The notes below the pieces were generated by a model. The model searched no databases, was not told the origin of the DNA, and was given only the letters and a program-made list of their open reading frames with translations. The translations under genes were made by a program, and so were the position numbers. Positions 33,975-47,700 of a DNA stretch of 64,000 bases are shown piece by piece. The first letter of the stretch is position 1. The number at the start of each line of letters is the position of its first letter. Source of the DNA: Gnetum montanum (lineage: Eukaryota; Streptophyta; Gnetopsida; Gnetales; Gnetaceae); assembly GCA_015680685.1 (NCBI GenBank), contig MNCI01004604.1, forward strand, positions 418,857 to 482,856, in the 5' to 3' direction.

Positions 33975-35873
33975 ATTTGGAGGATTAGCCTAAGAGATGT
34001 TGACAAAGAATACGAAACACCATGATGAACATGACACCAACACTGTTCATTAGTGCCCACTTAGACAATGATTTGCTATGCTTGACAGTGCTAGGGAAAT
34101 GACGTATGGTAGTATAGAAGGGCCTAGGGGATAGGTTTAAGGATATGGATCAGACGGACAAGGGATAGCTCGAATGGAATGGGTAGCTATGAGATGTAAT
34201 GTCATGATGGTATGTTGCCATAGCATGATCCCTCATCAAAGTGCTTATGAAGGAGTTAGCATGCATATTTATCTTTCCCTTTAGATTTCGACCTCTCATT
34301 AGAGTGCTTAGAGATGGTCAATCCAAGGTGGAGATGGTTGAAAAGTAGCAACTATGTCATTTGACTTGGGCACTTGTCTTGTCTCATTTTCCTTTCTTTT
34401 TTCTTCTTTTATTCTCATTTTTTCTTTCCTTTTTTTGTTTTGTTTTGTTTATAGGAAAATTTCACACCCATATCCACTTGAAGGCAACTATATCATCATT
34501 GTAGGATAGGTGTTTCCTCCCCAGGATGAGTTTTGTTACATCCATGTGGGGCTTTGACCATCCTACAAAGGCCTCCCATGAGATGAGTTGCATTACATCC
34601 ATCATGGGTTTAGTGGTTAAGCATGGGAAAGGGTTTCATGTGCATTGGGGAAGCTTGCAAGGGATGTAGGAAATTGCAAGAGTAAGAGATAGAGGTTAGG
34701 TTAGTTGAGGGGATATTGGGATATCCACTCTCAAGTAGCTAGGCCAGCCAAAGTGGATACATTAGAACAATGTAGTGTCTCACTCTTGTGGTGAAATGTA
34801 TTTCTAAATGATGCCATCCAAGATTTATCTTACAAATGCAACATAGATAAAACTAGAAAAAAAAACCACCACATGAAGTGAGGGTGAAGTCCTACCTACT
34901 TGGGACACTGCAAGGATTGCAAGTGCTATGTCTAGTGTGTGCAATGTCCAAAGTAGGAAGGCCAATGCAAGTGTTAGCGATGGTAGGTTAGAAAGCTCTA
35001 GTAGCCACACTGGAGATGAGCACTCAAGAGGCTAGGAGGAATGGTGATGTAGGTGCACAAGAGTTCTTACCAAAGGTAGGAGCTAGGAAATTCAAACATA
35101 GGGTGATGAGCCATGCTGCTGAATGCTCTTCTGGAATCTAACAATGGCATGGGCTAGAGGATGATAGCACTGTGGCTAGGCCATAGTACTTTTGGGACTC
35201 TAGTGGTAGGTGCTGATAGTGGGAGCTATGAACAGGATGATTGGCGGTGGTGGTGGTAGCTCTGGAAGGTTAGAAAGATGCCAAATGGCATCTTTGAAAG
35301 ATTAGAAAGATGCTAGGGATGGCAACGTTGCAAATGTCCTAGAGGGTTTTTCCATGGAGATGTGAATTTCATTCTATAACTAGAACATGCCACCCCATCC
35401 TACCCAGGAGGCATGGGTAGGCAATGAATGATTAGAAGTATTCTCTCTCACTTGTTCGCAGGACCTTGTAGGCTAAACCATAGATGTTGGATTGCAAACC
35501 TAGTTTTAGGTCTTGGTAGATAACTAGTTATGCTAGTTTAAGGTCCCAGTAGACCATGATCCAAGTTTAAGGTCCAGGTGGACCATTGTGCTAGTTTAAC
35601 ATTGTAGTGAATAGTGGATGGCTAGTTTAAGGTCATTGCAAATCATGTTATGGGTTCTAGTTTCATGTCATGGCCCAAGGACATTCTATGCTAGTTTAAC
35701 ATCATAGTAGACGATTTGTGCTAGTTTAACATCATAGTGGATGATCTGTGCCAGTTTAATGTGATAGAAGACGATCTATGCTAGATTAATGTCATAGTAG
35801 ATGATCTGTGCCAATTTAACATCATAGTGGATGATCTATTTACCTTGCTTTATTATTGACATGATACTACATG
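33975..35873 (-). other. 3' noncoding region of element H with TAAACTAG array
   Basis: It is homologous to the same region of F (38771-40738) and G (55837-56478): AGGATGAGTTTTGTTACATC (34518) matches AAGATGAGTTGTGTTACATC in F. From 35480 to 35873 a CTAGTTTAAGGTC or CTAGTTTAACATCATAG motif repeats about ten times. Read on the element strand this is the TAAACTAG array seen in B. No coding function is recognised. Confidence 0.65.
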
Positions 35874-36900
35874 TTAAGTGTAATATGGTTTCAGGTATAG
35901 GTGGTTCACAGGATTAGTGAACTCATTTCTTTCTAAGTCAACAAGCTTGAAGACTCCATTTTCATATGCTTTTGTAACCAAAAATGGTTGTTCCTAGTTG
36001 GCTGAGAATTTGTTCATGGGCTCGTGAATGGCCTTGAGGACTAGATCCCCCTTCTTGATCAAGCACTAGTGCAGATTATGATGATGTTTTTTCCATTGTT
36101 TATCTAAATACCACTCAATGCGATTAAGCATTTGGATGCACTCTTCCTCCATAGAGTCAAGATTAATGACTCATGACTCATTTTTCTAAGCCTCATTCAT
36201 GAAGTTTGATAGGATCATGCAAAGTGATGAGACCTACAATTCAAGAGGAAATAGCATTTTAGATCCATACATGAGACTATATGGTGTCTTACCTATTGCA
36301 ATTCTACATGTTGTGTGGTAAGCCCAAAGTGTATAGACAAGTTGCTCATGGCATCATCGCTTGTTGTTGGTAAGCATCTTCTTCAAAAGGTTGACAATGG
36401 CCTTATTGGTAGCCTCCACTTGGCTATTTTCTTGAGGATAGTATAGTGATGAGAAGGAGTGTTTAATGCTGAGGTTTTCACAAAAAGCTTTCATTTCTAT
36501 GCTACCAAATTATGGTCCATTTTCTATAATGATAGTCATAGGGAGGTCAAATCAGGTCACTATACCGTCCAAGATGAATTTGCAAACTTGTTGAGATGTG
36601 GTCTTCCTAAGGGGAATAGCTTCTACCCACTTTGTGAAATACTCAATTGTGGTAATAATGAAGCTATGTCCTATAGAGGACTTAGGTATTATAGGTCCTA
36701 TGATGTATAATCCCAAACATTGAAAGGGCTAGGTGATTTGCATAGTATGAAACTTAGTAGGTGATACATGTATTAGATTTCCATGGCATTGAATACATCA
36801 CATGTCCTAAACTTAGATACACAATCATGCTCCATATAAGGCCAGTAGTAGCCTAGAAGTCTAATTTTTGCTATGATTTCCCTGGGAGCTATATGCCCTA
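35874..36900 (-). pseudogene. Integrase C-terminal part of element H
   Basis: Read on the minus strand, it ends HLYLKPYYT-stop near 35874, preceded by the DDE-core descendants and EEECIQML-like region. It aligns along its length with integrase F (40739-41800) and B. It is cut at 36900 near the zinc-binding N-terminus by insertion of element F. Stops are scattered. The plus-strand ORF at 36459-36710 is its antisense shadow. Confidence 0.8.
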
Positions 36901-38753
36901 TGTAGCAACTGAAAAAATTGGCCATTGGAAACATCAAGAGGTCGTCAGTTAGACAGTCTTAACCCCAGATCCACTTGAGGGTTGTGCTAGATAAAATAGA
37001 AACAGGGTGCCCTGAACAATCTAGTCGATCAGACAGGGACTTAATTGGTGTCACTAAACCTTTTGCAAATGTGTAATTTGAAAAAAATGTTTATAGCATA
37101 AAATAATGATTATTATATGCAAGGAAATGAAAATGATATAAAATGCAATGATAAGTAGGAGAATAGAGTAGATTGGAGTTCAGAGATGCACTGCTTTCAA
37201 GACTATGACTTTACTTTGCCAAAGTGGATATAATCAGTTGCATGACGCTGGGAAGCACAAAGATCCCAAGAGTAACCAAGACATTCAAAGAAAGCTAAAT
37301 GTATGCTTGAATGTGGATCCAAGAGCTAACAATGCAAAATGCGACGAAGGCAATGGAAAAGAGCTAACAAAATGCTAAATGGGAATGCTAACTATTTGAT
37401 TTTTTTCAACTTGCAAATGTATATTGGATTCCCAATTTTTCAACTTGCCAACTTGCTAACATATTTTTCAATTGATTTGCCAACAATGCTCAAAATTGCT
37501 CAAGATTGCCAACTGAGCCAATTTTTTCTAACCAATGCCAAAATTTGTCAACCATTTAAGAATTGCTCGTTAGGGTATTTATTGGGCTAAGAGCATGCGA
37601 GAGATGAGATTTGAATGTCATGTGTTCTAGACCCACAAGGTGTTGATGTGTCCATGCTACATGGACATGCAAAGCTAATTGATTGACGAGCCTACCACGC
37701 TGCAATCACTCTATCGAAACTGGAGATGCTAGCATTAGGTGTGCCAATGATGCAGACAAGGAGTGAAGCACACTGATGTAGCATAGCCACCTACTATGTT
37801 GTGCTATGTTGTGGAGTGTAGCCTATTAGTGTAGCATATCTGCTTGCTACATTGTGCTACGCTATGTAGTGTAGCATAGCATAACCACCAGTTCAAAGAA
37901 GCAATTTGCGTTGGAGTTCATTTTAGGTGCTGGAAGTATTTGAAGTGTGTTGGTTGATCTTGCATGTTTGCTATGCTAAGATATGCTATGTAGCATAGCA
38001 TGGTGTAGCAGTTGGTCTTAACTGCGATTTGTGCTTAAGTTGTAGACTTTTGTTTGATGATCATGCTGACATTCTGCAACTTTTATTTTGTATGATGTGA
38101 AGCCTTTAAACTTGTTGATCTTACATTTTGAGACACCTTTCATCATTCTTGAATCATTACAATGTTGTGCTATGCTGTGTAGAGTAGCATAGTGTAGCAG
38201 CCAACATAGCCTACTTTTTTTGTTTAATCTGCTAATTTTCTAGTAAGAGGAGTTTTGCTGAAGGACTTGAAGCCAAGAAAAGCAATTGGTTTCAAAGGTA
38301 GGATGTGCTTGCTGAGTGTAATTAAAATCATTAAGTAAGCTAAACCTTTCTATCTTGCTTTTGCTATGTTGTGCTACGCTACGTAGTGTAGTACAGTGTA
38401 GCACTTTGTCTTGCAATAGTTCATAGCTGATTGCCTGAACAACTATCTCCTGAGGCCTGCTACACTACATAGCGTAGTATACTTCTTGACTAGAAAACTT
38501 GCCAAACTGTTTCATGCATCATGAGCACCACTGACAACCCGACGCATCACTTTTGAGTAGACTATCAACTGGATGAACTACCTAGGTGAGTAGGCCAGAG
38601 ATTCCATTAGGCCTGTCAACATTGGGTGTAGAAAACTTGCCAAACTGGACAATTTTCATTCAAAGCATCCATTTCCTACCAAACTTCCATGATGCTGCTT
38701 GAATTCCAAGGACCTAGTGAAGCAAGAATTCCTTGAAAAATTAGGGTATTTCA
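36901..38753 (-). repeat. 3' LTR of element F
   Basis: TGTAGCAACTGAAAA... to ...AGGGTATTTCA, 1853 bp. The weak TATA (TATTTATT on plus) lies at 37576-37583. Motifs such as GCTACGCTACGTAGTGTAG (38371) and GCTATGTAGTGTAGC recur at 37770-38470. Its partner is the truncated LTR at 53322-54034, which matches closely over the shared part. Confidence 0.88.
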
Positions 38754-38770
38754 TTTATCCCTCTTTGTCA
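38754..38770 (-). other. Polypurine tract of element F
   Basis: On the minus strand GACAAAGAGGGATAAA directly precedes TGAAATACC. It is one or two mutations away from the tract of G. Confidence 0.75.
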
Positions 38771-40738
38771 ACGTTTGGAGGATGGACCCAAGAGACACTG
38801 ACAAAGAATACAAAACACCACGAAAGACAAAACACTAACATCACTCTTCGATGATCACCAAGATGTCATTCAACTATTCTTGAGAGTGTTCCATTGGTTA
38901 TGTGTCGAAAAGGGAAGGGTTAAGTAGGGAGGAAGGAGGTTCAAGAAAATGGTAAAGATGAAACTTTGTAGAATCCCTCATAGGAGTGCTTGTGAGGGAG
39001 TTGTTTGCATGGTCATCTTTGCTTTTGCTGACCTTTGACCTCTTGTCAAAGTGCTTAGAGAAGGTGATCACGAAATAGCTTATGTGCCATTTTTTTTATT
39101 CATGGATTTTTTTACATGTGAGCTTTTACTCTCTTATGCTTTTACCTGTTGCTGTGTTTCCATTTACATTTGCAAACAACCTTGTTGCAGGACAGGTGTT
39201 CCTTTCTCAAGATGAGTTGTGTTACATCCATATGGAGCTTTAACCTACTTACAAATGCTTCCCATGTAGCGAGCTATGTTATGCACATCATGGACTTTGT
39301 GGTTGAGCATATGGAAGGGCTTGAGAAGCATCGAGAAAAGCTTGTAACAGAGGGGAGAGAGTGGAATTGCGGGTGCAAGGAAAAAGGGAAAGGATCTTAA
39401 AGGGTAGGATAGGATGTGCACTCTGAAGTAGCTAAGCTAATCAAAAAGACCATCTTGTAGTGATGTAGTGTCCTACCGCCATGGCAAAATGCACCTCTAA
39501 CCAATGCCCCTCTGGTACACCCTAAAAACACAACAGAAAGAAAACCAGGAGAAACAAGCATGATGAAAAATAAAGGCAAAGATCTTGCTTGCTGTGGATG
39601 TTGCTGGAGCCTTGGACTTTTTTGCTGAGGCATGCGATGCCCAAACTAGAAAGGCTAGCAGTGGCCTTGGTAGCATCATTGTGGAGGAGGTGGCATCAAG
39701 GAGGCTAGGAGTTACTGTGAATGCAGATGCTTAGGAATCCCTGGCCAAGGCAAGAATTATCAGTTCAGCTACCTAGCAGCTAAACATCTCTTAAGCTCGA
39801 GTGATGGCAGGGGCTAGAGGATAAAAATATTGTAGCTGGGCCATAATACTGTTGGAACTCTAGTGGCAAGTGCTGACCAAGGAAGCTACTACCAGGGCAA
39901 TGAGCCATGGTGGCAGTAGGTCCAGAGGGTTAGCAAGATGTCATAAAACATCTACAGAGGATCAACAAGATGCTAGGAGTAGTGGCATTGCATATGTTCT
40001 ATAGGGTGTTTTCTTAGTGTCATGAACTACATTTTGGAACTGCAACATCCCACCCTGTGTTGGCACTATGAATGCTCGCTTGTTGTATGCTGGCATAGAT
40101 GCATGTTAGGGACGTGTTGTGAACCTAGTTTAAGGTCTTGGTAGACCATGGTGTATTGGTTTAAGGTCTTCGTAGATCATGGTATACTAGTTTAAGGTCC
40201 TAGTAGACCGTGTATGCCATTTTAACATCATAGCGGATGGTTGTTGTACTTTTTGAAGGTCCCAACAAACTGTTGTGCTAGTTTATCATCATAGTGGATA
40301 ATGGATGAGCTAGTTTAAGGTCCTAGTAGACCGTGCTTTGCCAGTTTTACGTCATAGTAGACTTTCTATGCCATTTTATTGTCATAGTATACTACTTTGC
40401 TAGTTTTACATCATAGCGGATGAGCTTTGATAGTTTTACATCGTAGCAGATGTTTGTTTGTTAGTTTTACATTGTAGTGGATGTTTGGTCACCTTTGCCA
40501 ATTTTACATCATAGTGGATGTTTGTTTGCCAGTTTTACATCGTAGTGGACGAGCTTTTCCATTTTTACGTCATAGTAGTCATTTGCTCATCTTTGCCAGT
40601 TTTACGTTGTAGCGGACATTTGTTTTCCAGTTTTACGTTGTAGTGGACAAGCTTTGCTAGTTTTATGTTGTAGCAGATGTTTGCTCACCTTTGCCAATTT
40701 TACATCATAGTGAATGTTTATTTGCCAGTTTTTATGCT
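38771..40738 (-). other. 3' noncoding region of element F with TAAACTAG array
   Basis: It is homologous to the H and G 3' regions. From 40120 to 40738 CTAGTTTAAGGTCTTGGTAG and CAGTTTTACGTCATAGTAG types repeat more than fifteen times. ORFs at 39149-39679 do not show a known domain and are not conserved in frame with H. Confidence 0.6.
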
Positions 40739-41800
40739 TCAAATGTAGTATGGCTTGAGATACGAGTGATTCACCGGATTTGCAAACTTGTTGCCGTCCA
40801 TGTTTACCAGCTTGAAGGCCCCATTCCCAAAGGCTTTTATGACCATGTATGGACCTTCCCAGTTTGTTAAGAATTTTTTCATCTACTCATGGAAAGCCTT
40901 GAGAATGAGGTCTCCTTTTTGTATTGGTCATTGATGTGGATTTTCATGATGATTTTGCCACTGCTTGTTCTAATAATGTTCTATGAGACCCAGTGTTTGT
41001 GCATGCTCCTCCTCTATTGAGTCGAGGTCAATGATCCTCAACTCGTTATTCTAGGATTTGCTCACGACATCTGATAGGATCATCTAGAGTGATGGAATGT
41101 GCAACTGCAGAGGTAACACTGCTTTAGATCCATAAACAAGACTATAAGATTTCTTACCTGTAGTAGTCCTGCATGTCATCTTGTAAGCCCACAACACATA
41201 GAGGATTCGCTCATGCCATTGCCTCGTGCTATTGTTAAGAATTTTCTTCAGCAAGTTGATGATGGACTTATTTTTAGCCTCTAATTATTCCTTTGGCTGT
41301 GGGTAATATGGTGAGGAGAATGATTGTCTGATGCCAAGATTGCTACAAAAGGTTCAGGTTTTTGCACTACTGAATTATGGGCTCTTGTCAATTACAATAG
41401 TCATGGGAAGGCCAAACCTTGTCATGATGTTTTCCAAGATGAAGTGGCAAACCTACTGAGATGTGGTCTTCCTCAGGGGGATAGCCTCCACCCACTTAGT
41501 AAAATACTTAGTGGCAGTGATGATGAAGCTATGCCCTATGGAGGACTTAGGCATGATAGGTTCTATGAGGTCTAGTCCCCATCGCTGGAAAGGCCATGTG
41601 ATCTACATTGGATGCAGCTATATAGGTGAAATGTGTATGAGATTTGTGTATCATTCACACATATCACACATCTTGACTTTGGCTAGGCAATCACTCTCCA
41701 TGTGAGGCTAGTAATACCCTAGGTGTTTGATTTTTGTGACCATAGCCCTAGGTGCTATGTGTCCACCACATAGTCCCTCATGTACTTCATTAACCACCTT
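40739..41800 (-). pseudogene. Integrase of element F
   Basis: On the minus strand: HEGLCGGHIAPRAM, zinc Cys pair (CDMCE), GLDLIEPIMPKSS, then a core with TIVIDKSP where TDNGP is expected (Asp-Asn-Gly lost). Next are SSPYYPQ and LEAKNKSI with Glu retained. The tail has LTNWEGPYMVIKAF and HSYLKPYYI with stop near 40739. Several stops break the frame. It is homologous to B over the full length. Confidence 0.85.
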
Positions 41801-42500
41801 CTACACTTGCTCCTTATTTACACATGCTAGTAATATCCTGTCATAAGAGCGTTTGCATAGGGCATTGCCTCTCATAAGCACATATTGCTGAGCATGCTTA
41901 CGAATTGCATATCTCTGGGTAGATGTCAATCTGCTTCGGGGCTCACCATGTTGTAGGTAGGCTTTAATGTTGGTGTACCACTCCTGGGTATTCACAATGC
42001 TAACAGAGGCAATGTGTACTGCATGAGTGATAGGCTCAGTACACTTGGTAATCGAGGTTGGTAAACTTGCGAACAAGTGTGATGGAATATTTAATGCTAA
42101 GGTGGCTAAGGCATCTGCTATGGTGTTTTCATTACATGGCACGTGTTGCACGTCCATAATTACAAACTGTTTGAGTAGGATTTTTGCTAAGTCGCAATAG
42201 GATTTCAGGTGTATAGCCTTGCAGGTGTAGACCTTAGTGCTTTGATTCACAACTAGTTGTGAATCTCTGCGAATCACTAGGTGTTGTATACTTAATGCTT
42301 GGGCTACTAAGAGACCCCTAAGTAACCCCTCATACTTTGCCACATTGTTTGTACAAGGGAATTAAAAATGATAAGAAAAAGGATGCATTTCCACAGAGAG
42401 AAATGTAATGATAGTAGCTGCATTACCCCCTCACATGGTCGAGGCTCCATTGAAATGCAAAGTAGCTTCAAGATGCGATGGGATGACATTGATAGTACTA
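41801..42500 (-). pseudogene. Second RNase H of element F
   Basis: An open stretch from 42343 to 41801 covers the second half: AKYEGLLRGLLVAQALSIQH, IRRDSQLVVNQSTKVYTC and NTIADALATLALNIPS, with Glu-to-Lys change in the EYEG motif. It then continues into the integrase linker (RLTSTQRYAIRKHAQQYVLM). The first part (LHFNGAS) lies upstream in another frame near 42470, so at least one frameshift exists near 42340. Confidence 0.85.
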
Positions 42501-42599
42501 ACATGCTTGTCTAGGAATTCGGGGTCTATGATCACCTGGTCATTGACAGGTGAGGTCGTAAGTTGCATTGCTATGGCTTAACCTTTCATCAATGATTGG

Positions 42600-44220
42600 C
42601 CCAGATAATGCAAATCAAATTTCGCTATTATTGCTTTCCACCAGGCTATCCTACTACTTTCATACAGATTGTTCATGATAGCCCAGGGTATGTTGCTCTT
42701 GCAAATAATGTTAATCTTGCTATAAAAAAATAGTATCTCCATTTCGTCAATGCAAGCACTAAGGCAAGGTAGTTTCTCTCCACCTTGTTGTATTTCGCTT
42801 CATATGCTATCAATGCATGACTTAGGTACTACACTAGTATCTTAGAACCATCATCCCATTTCTAACATAATAGTGTCGTGATAGACGTGTCCAAGGTGGT
42901 AAGGTAGATGAAGAAAGGCTTATCCCTCTATGGTGGGTAAATAGTTGGGAGGTGCAAAAGGTCTTTCTTTAGATCATCAAAGGCTTTTTGGCACTATGGT
43001 GTCCATTCAAAGTTAACCCCTTTCTTTAGTAGATGTTGCATAGGGTGTAACTTGTCGGTCAATTTTGCTATAAACCTTCTGATGAACTGTACTCTACCTT
43101 GTAGCCCACATAATTCCTTAAGATTTTTAGATGGCTCTAGGTTAACAATGGCCTTGAATTTGTCAGGGTCTACTCGTATTCCAATCTCTGATACTACAAA
43201 CCCTAACATGAGTCTGATTCTTACCCCGAAGACACACGTTTTAGGATTGAGGAGTAAATCGTGCATCTAACAACACTTGAGGACTACACCTAGATCATTG
43301 GGATGATCAGTAGCTTTCTTAGATTTCACCACTATGTCATCTATGTAGTCATTTAGAATTTCTAAGATGTAGTCGCTAAAGATGTAAGTCATGGCTTGCT
43401 GGTAGGTTTCTCCGGTGTTCTTGAGCCCAAAAGTCATCATAATGTAACAAAAGTTACCCCATGGGGTCATGAAGGTTATTGTTAACTGATGATCTAGGTT
43501 AATGAAAATTTGGTTATAGCAAGAGAAACCATCCATGAAGGATAACAGAGCATGACCAACCATAGTATCAATGAGTTGATCAATACTTGGAAGTGGGAAA
43601 TCATCTTTGATCATTGCCTTGTTCAGATCTTGAAAGTCTATACAAATTCATATTCCTCCCATTTTCTTAGAAACTAAAATGATGTTAGACACCCATTCCG
43701 AATAATCAACTGTTCAGATGAAACCATCCTAGTCTAGCTTGGTGATTTCATCTCGTATGACTAGTGTGATCTCTAGTTTAACCTTGCGAGCCTTCTACTT
43801 AACTGCTTTCATGCACGCGTCTAAGACAATGTTGTGCTGTATCAACCTTGGATCTAAACCCGACATGTCACTGTATGACCATGCAACAACTTCAATGTTA
43901 TCTTGTAGAATTTTGGCTACATCTTTGTGCATCTATGAATCTAGAAGGGAACTAAGTTTCAATGTTTTTTACCTTGCCCCTGGATGTGGTTATAGGTGTC
44001 TCGATGAGAGGGTCCTCAGTTACATCCCTAGCCTCTAAATATAGGGCTTGGACCATATGCTCAGGCTAGTCTGGGGATGCTTCTAAAGATGCTATGATGA
44101 TAACTACAGGTGATTCATAGTCTATTAGATCTGGGTTTAGTTGTCTCACGAGTTTGCCATGTGGACCTACTAAAGCTAAAGGTGAAGAGAGATCATGATG
44201 GATTTCCATTCTTGCTCAAC
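42600..44220 (-). pseudogene. Reverse transcriptase and first RNase H of element F
   Basis: RT blocks: DDFPLPSIDQLIDTMVGHAL, FMDGFSCYNQIF, TPWGNFCYIMMTFGLKNT and NDYIDDIVVKSKK, so the active site is YIDD rather than YVDD. A stop at 43267 separates the next block (NPKTCVFGVR; LGFVVSEIGIRVDPDK; LKELCGLQGRVQFIRRFI). RNase H remnants YLSHALIAYEAKYN and LALTKWRYYFF follow down to about 42740. The linker to the second RNase H is about 290 bases, much longer than what survives in B. Confidence 0.88.
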
Positions 44221-44280
44221 CTACCAAAATGAGATGAAAGTCTAGTCAAGAGGTACCTATTGGTAGTAATCATGCATAGT

Positions 44281-44700
44281 GAAAATTTGCAAATTAGCAA
44301 TGAGATGTAATTGGTAAAGTATGATGTAAAGCTTAAAAGTTTCTAGTTTAAGGTCATGACCACTAAGATGTAAAAATGCAAAATTACTAATGTAAAAGTG
44401 CAAAGCTACTGATGTAAAAATGCAAAACTGCTAGTTTAATGTCATTGCAGACTGCCTAGACGTAAAATGCAAAAATGCTAGTATAAAGAACGAAAATTTG
44501 CTAATGTAAAAATGCAAAACTGCTAATGTGAAAATTTGAAATCACTAGTTTAATGTCATTGCATACTGCAAACACGTAAAAGGTCAAAACTGCTAGTTTA
44601 AGGTCTTTGCGGACCGCTAACTTGATTGAAATTATGCACTAGGATTGCTAGTTTAAGGTCTTTTCAGACCATCTAAAACTTTACTCGAACATGCCATTAA
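44281..44700. repeat. TAAACTAG array, RT side of the antisense gene (F)
   Basis: CTAGTTTAAGGTC..., CTAGTTTAATGTCATTGCAGA and GATGTAAAAATGCAAAACTG units repeat. This is the same position relative to the antisense gene as 16540-16654 in B. The exon-1 and promoter region seen in B is absent here. Confidence 0.65.
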
Positions 44701-44734
44701 CATTTGCTATTGTGTTGTGTAGGGTAGCGCTAAG

Positions 44735-47700
44735 GTCAATCTTGATTGTCCTAGAAATCCTGGGGATCCTGTCTTATGTTAGCGAACCAGTGGCTAATGT
44801 TCCTCCATCCCATGCATGTTTCAGACAGTAGGCGATCTAGTTTCGAGAGGGAGTGCAGGAGTTCTTGCAATTTCTCCTCCAACACTTCAGTGTGATTGTT
44901 TGGTCACACCTGGAGGAGGAGGTAGTAGCTATCATAATAGAAACCCTATTTCTTGGGGAAAATAAGGGTATTCTGAGATTTTTTATAGATGCAGCAATTA
45001 GTAGTGGACAAGGAGAAGGATCTAGTTAGCACCCCAGAAATTTGAGACGTTTGGCTTGGATTTGGAAGATGCCCGAGTATAATTACTACCATCCCTACAA
45101 CACCTTATTTATTCTGCATCATATGGAAATGTGCTTCCAAAACCCACCAGGAACCATTTAGAGTGCTAGTGGGTGAGTTTTGTAATATGTTTCACTATGC
45201 CATGTAATGTTTGCTATGCTAGCCAAATGTTAACAGTGTGTTTTTGTTACTAAGTTTTTCATCAATGAGAATGGACTTCACAGTGATATGAATGCGTTGA
45301 CCATAGCATAGATGGTGGTATGGGAGTTTTCTTCTGCTAAGAATATGCACGTAGGTGTGTAGGCCAATGCAAGGGTGAGTACAAAACCTACCCAACCTAG
45401 TATCCTAGACTCTACAAAAAATGCAAGGAGTTTGGTTGGTTGGATGAGGGATGGGAACCCTTTAAACCAATCACCGTTGAAGACGTTTTGATTAGTCTTC
45501 CACCATTCCCATCACTGTTTAAACCTGGTAAGCTAAATAGTAAGTTACTATATGTTTGAGTGTCATTCTTTTTTTTCTACTATCGGTGCTTTTTCTAACT
45601 TTTTTTTTGCTTTTTGTGGTGTTTTTTGTGTTTTTCTGTGCAAGCTGCTATAGGGGCAAAGAAGTCCCAATAGGTGACGATGATTACCTCTGTGAACTAG
45701 GAGGCCAACATCTACTTCAAGTGTGGGAAGGTAGATGAGAGCCAATGTTGGATATGTAGCATGGCCTTAGAATCCCTGACTAAGAACCTTCAAGATGTCG
45801 GGCTCATGGATTTGTTCCTAGCCCCAAATCCAAGCATCCTCGCCACTAAGATGCTCACCCTATTGGACTCCTTCTCCAAAAAGGTATATTGCTTCCACAC
45901 ACATGTACATGGTGTGCTAGTGGTTCTTAAAATCAATGACCAACTATTCACAAACCTTTTTAGTGTCCATGATGATGGCATCCCTATAGGGTCAAAGACC
46001 AAGAAAGAGGTGAACCATTAGAGGGAGGAAATTGAGGAGTAGCTAGGGGTTGCCAAAGGGAAAATGGGGATCCCCATGGAGAAGGTCAAGCCAAGATCCA
46101 CCAAAGAGGTTTATCCCATCTTCAATGGTCATGCCTTTCCCAAGCTACTATCCCAAGAAAAGATCTTTGGGATTGAGCAAGCCTGGGTGATGCAGGAGGT
46201 CATGGAAGAGGGGGCTCACTACAACTAGGTTGCGCATCTATGCCTACAAACTAAAATTGTTGTGCTTCATAAGAAGTAGGAGTCCCACTTCAATGTTCAC
46301 TACACCTTTTACATAACTTTCTTACGATGTTTTGCGAAGTTTTTGATAGTCCATGAGAATGGAGTTTGGGTTATGTGAGATTGCAACTAGATTTCTAAAC
46401 AGTGGATTTGTCAAATCCTCTAGATCACATGAGCCCAAGATCCCCCAGAAGCTATTGGGGAGTCATTTTCTATGAAGACTAAGGATCAAGTAGCCTACAA
46501 TGTTCATGGCCAAGACAATGTGGGAGAGGTACCCCTTGCTACTACAGGTAGCATGTCATAGGGGAAATGTCTTATTGCCAAAATGGTGCCCACCAAGTTG
46601 CAGCGAAAGAGGCCTCAACCAGCTGAGAAGACCCTTCCTATGGAAGAAGAGGAGGGACAAACACTACAGTTTAAGTTACGCTGGACATAACCTCCCATCA
46701 GTAAATTCTTTTGTTTATGTTTATTTCCTCACCTATTTTGTTAATGCCTACTACACTATGCTACGCTAAGCAGTGTAGCATAGCGTAGCACCTACTTAAA
46801 GTTAACTTGCTTTAAGGTAATGTGAATATGTTTTTGTTGTCAAAGGAAGAAGAGGAAGAAGAAGACGGTGATGAAGAGGTGTTGGCCCCCAAGACAGGGG
46901 TGGCCAATAAAGACACAGAGGCCCCAGTCTCAGAGGAAGGGGCCTCAGTCAAGAGGGAAGGAGCTTCTGTCACTAGGGAAGGGGCTCTTTTCATCAAGGA
47001 AAATCCTCCTACTAATAAGGAGGACATTTTTTGAGATGAAGAGGAGTCTCCTATGGATGAGGAGGATGTTGGTGCCTCAAAAGAAAAGGCCCCAAAAAAT
47101 AAAAAAGAAGCCTATATCTTCCTGGAATGGACTTCTTCTAGAGATCCCTTTGCGAAATGTGGTTTAGCATCAGGAGAATGGAAGAATGCTAAGGATGCTA
47201 CCATATTTTTAAGTCATAAATGAGGGGAACTGCAATTAGACACTGGTGAGTTTGATAATATATTTGATGATGTGTCATTGGGTGATCCTCCTGTTATCAC
47301 CCCCAAGAGTTTACTGGGTAGGACACCTGACATGGTTGTTTGTGTTACTCATAGCCTTATTGCAATCCATCTCAGTCATTACTGATGCATTTAGTTACAT
47401 GATAGACACCACTGTTAATGTTGCAGGACCACCTCTGATTCACGTGGAACCATGGGCTGAGACCACCGACAAGCTCACGTTCATGCAAGGGGTCGTTGAT
47501 GACATGATCGGCCATCTCAGATAGGTGGATCCTAAAGTAGGTAAGTAAAGTAGCTATGCTAGGCTCTTTCGTGTTGCTATGCTAGAGTTCTTGAGTTTGC
47601 TAACTTTGCTACACTAATGTGACTGATGTGCTCTTTGTGTAGTCATAGCCTCTTAACTCAAGTGGGATCTGACATGGGCATTGAAAGTAAATGCCATGCC

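Larger units (their letters stand above)
31881..36900 (-). mobile_element. Element H: 3' portion of a Tat-like element, inserted in the 26S copy and split by element F
   Basis: From left to right it holds a 3' LTR, polypurine tract, 3' noncoding region, TAAACTAG array and the integrase C-terminal half. It breaks off at 36900, where the LTR of element F begins. CTACT (31876-31880) would be its target duplication. The remaining part and 5' LTR should lie right of F, outside the window. It is the same family as F and G. Confidence 0.85.

Noticed and set aside
39149-39679. ORFs in the F 3' region
   Set aside because: The homologous segments of H and G do not keep the frames.
40120-40738. The TAAACTAG array as a tRNA or small-RNA gene cluster
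   Set aside because: No cloverleaf potential, A/B boxes or terminator Ts are seen. The units vary freely in length.
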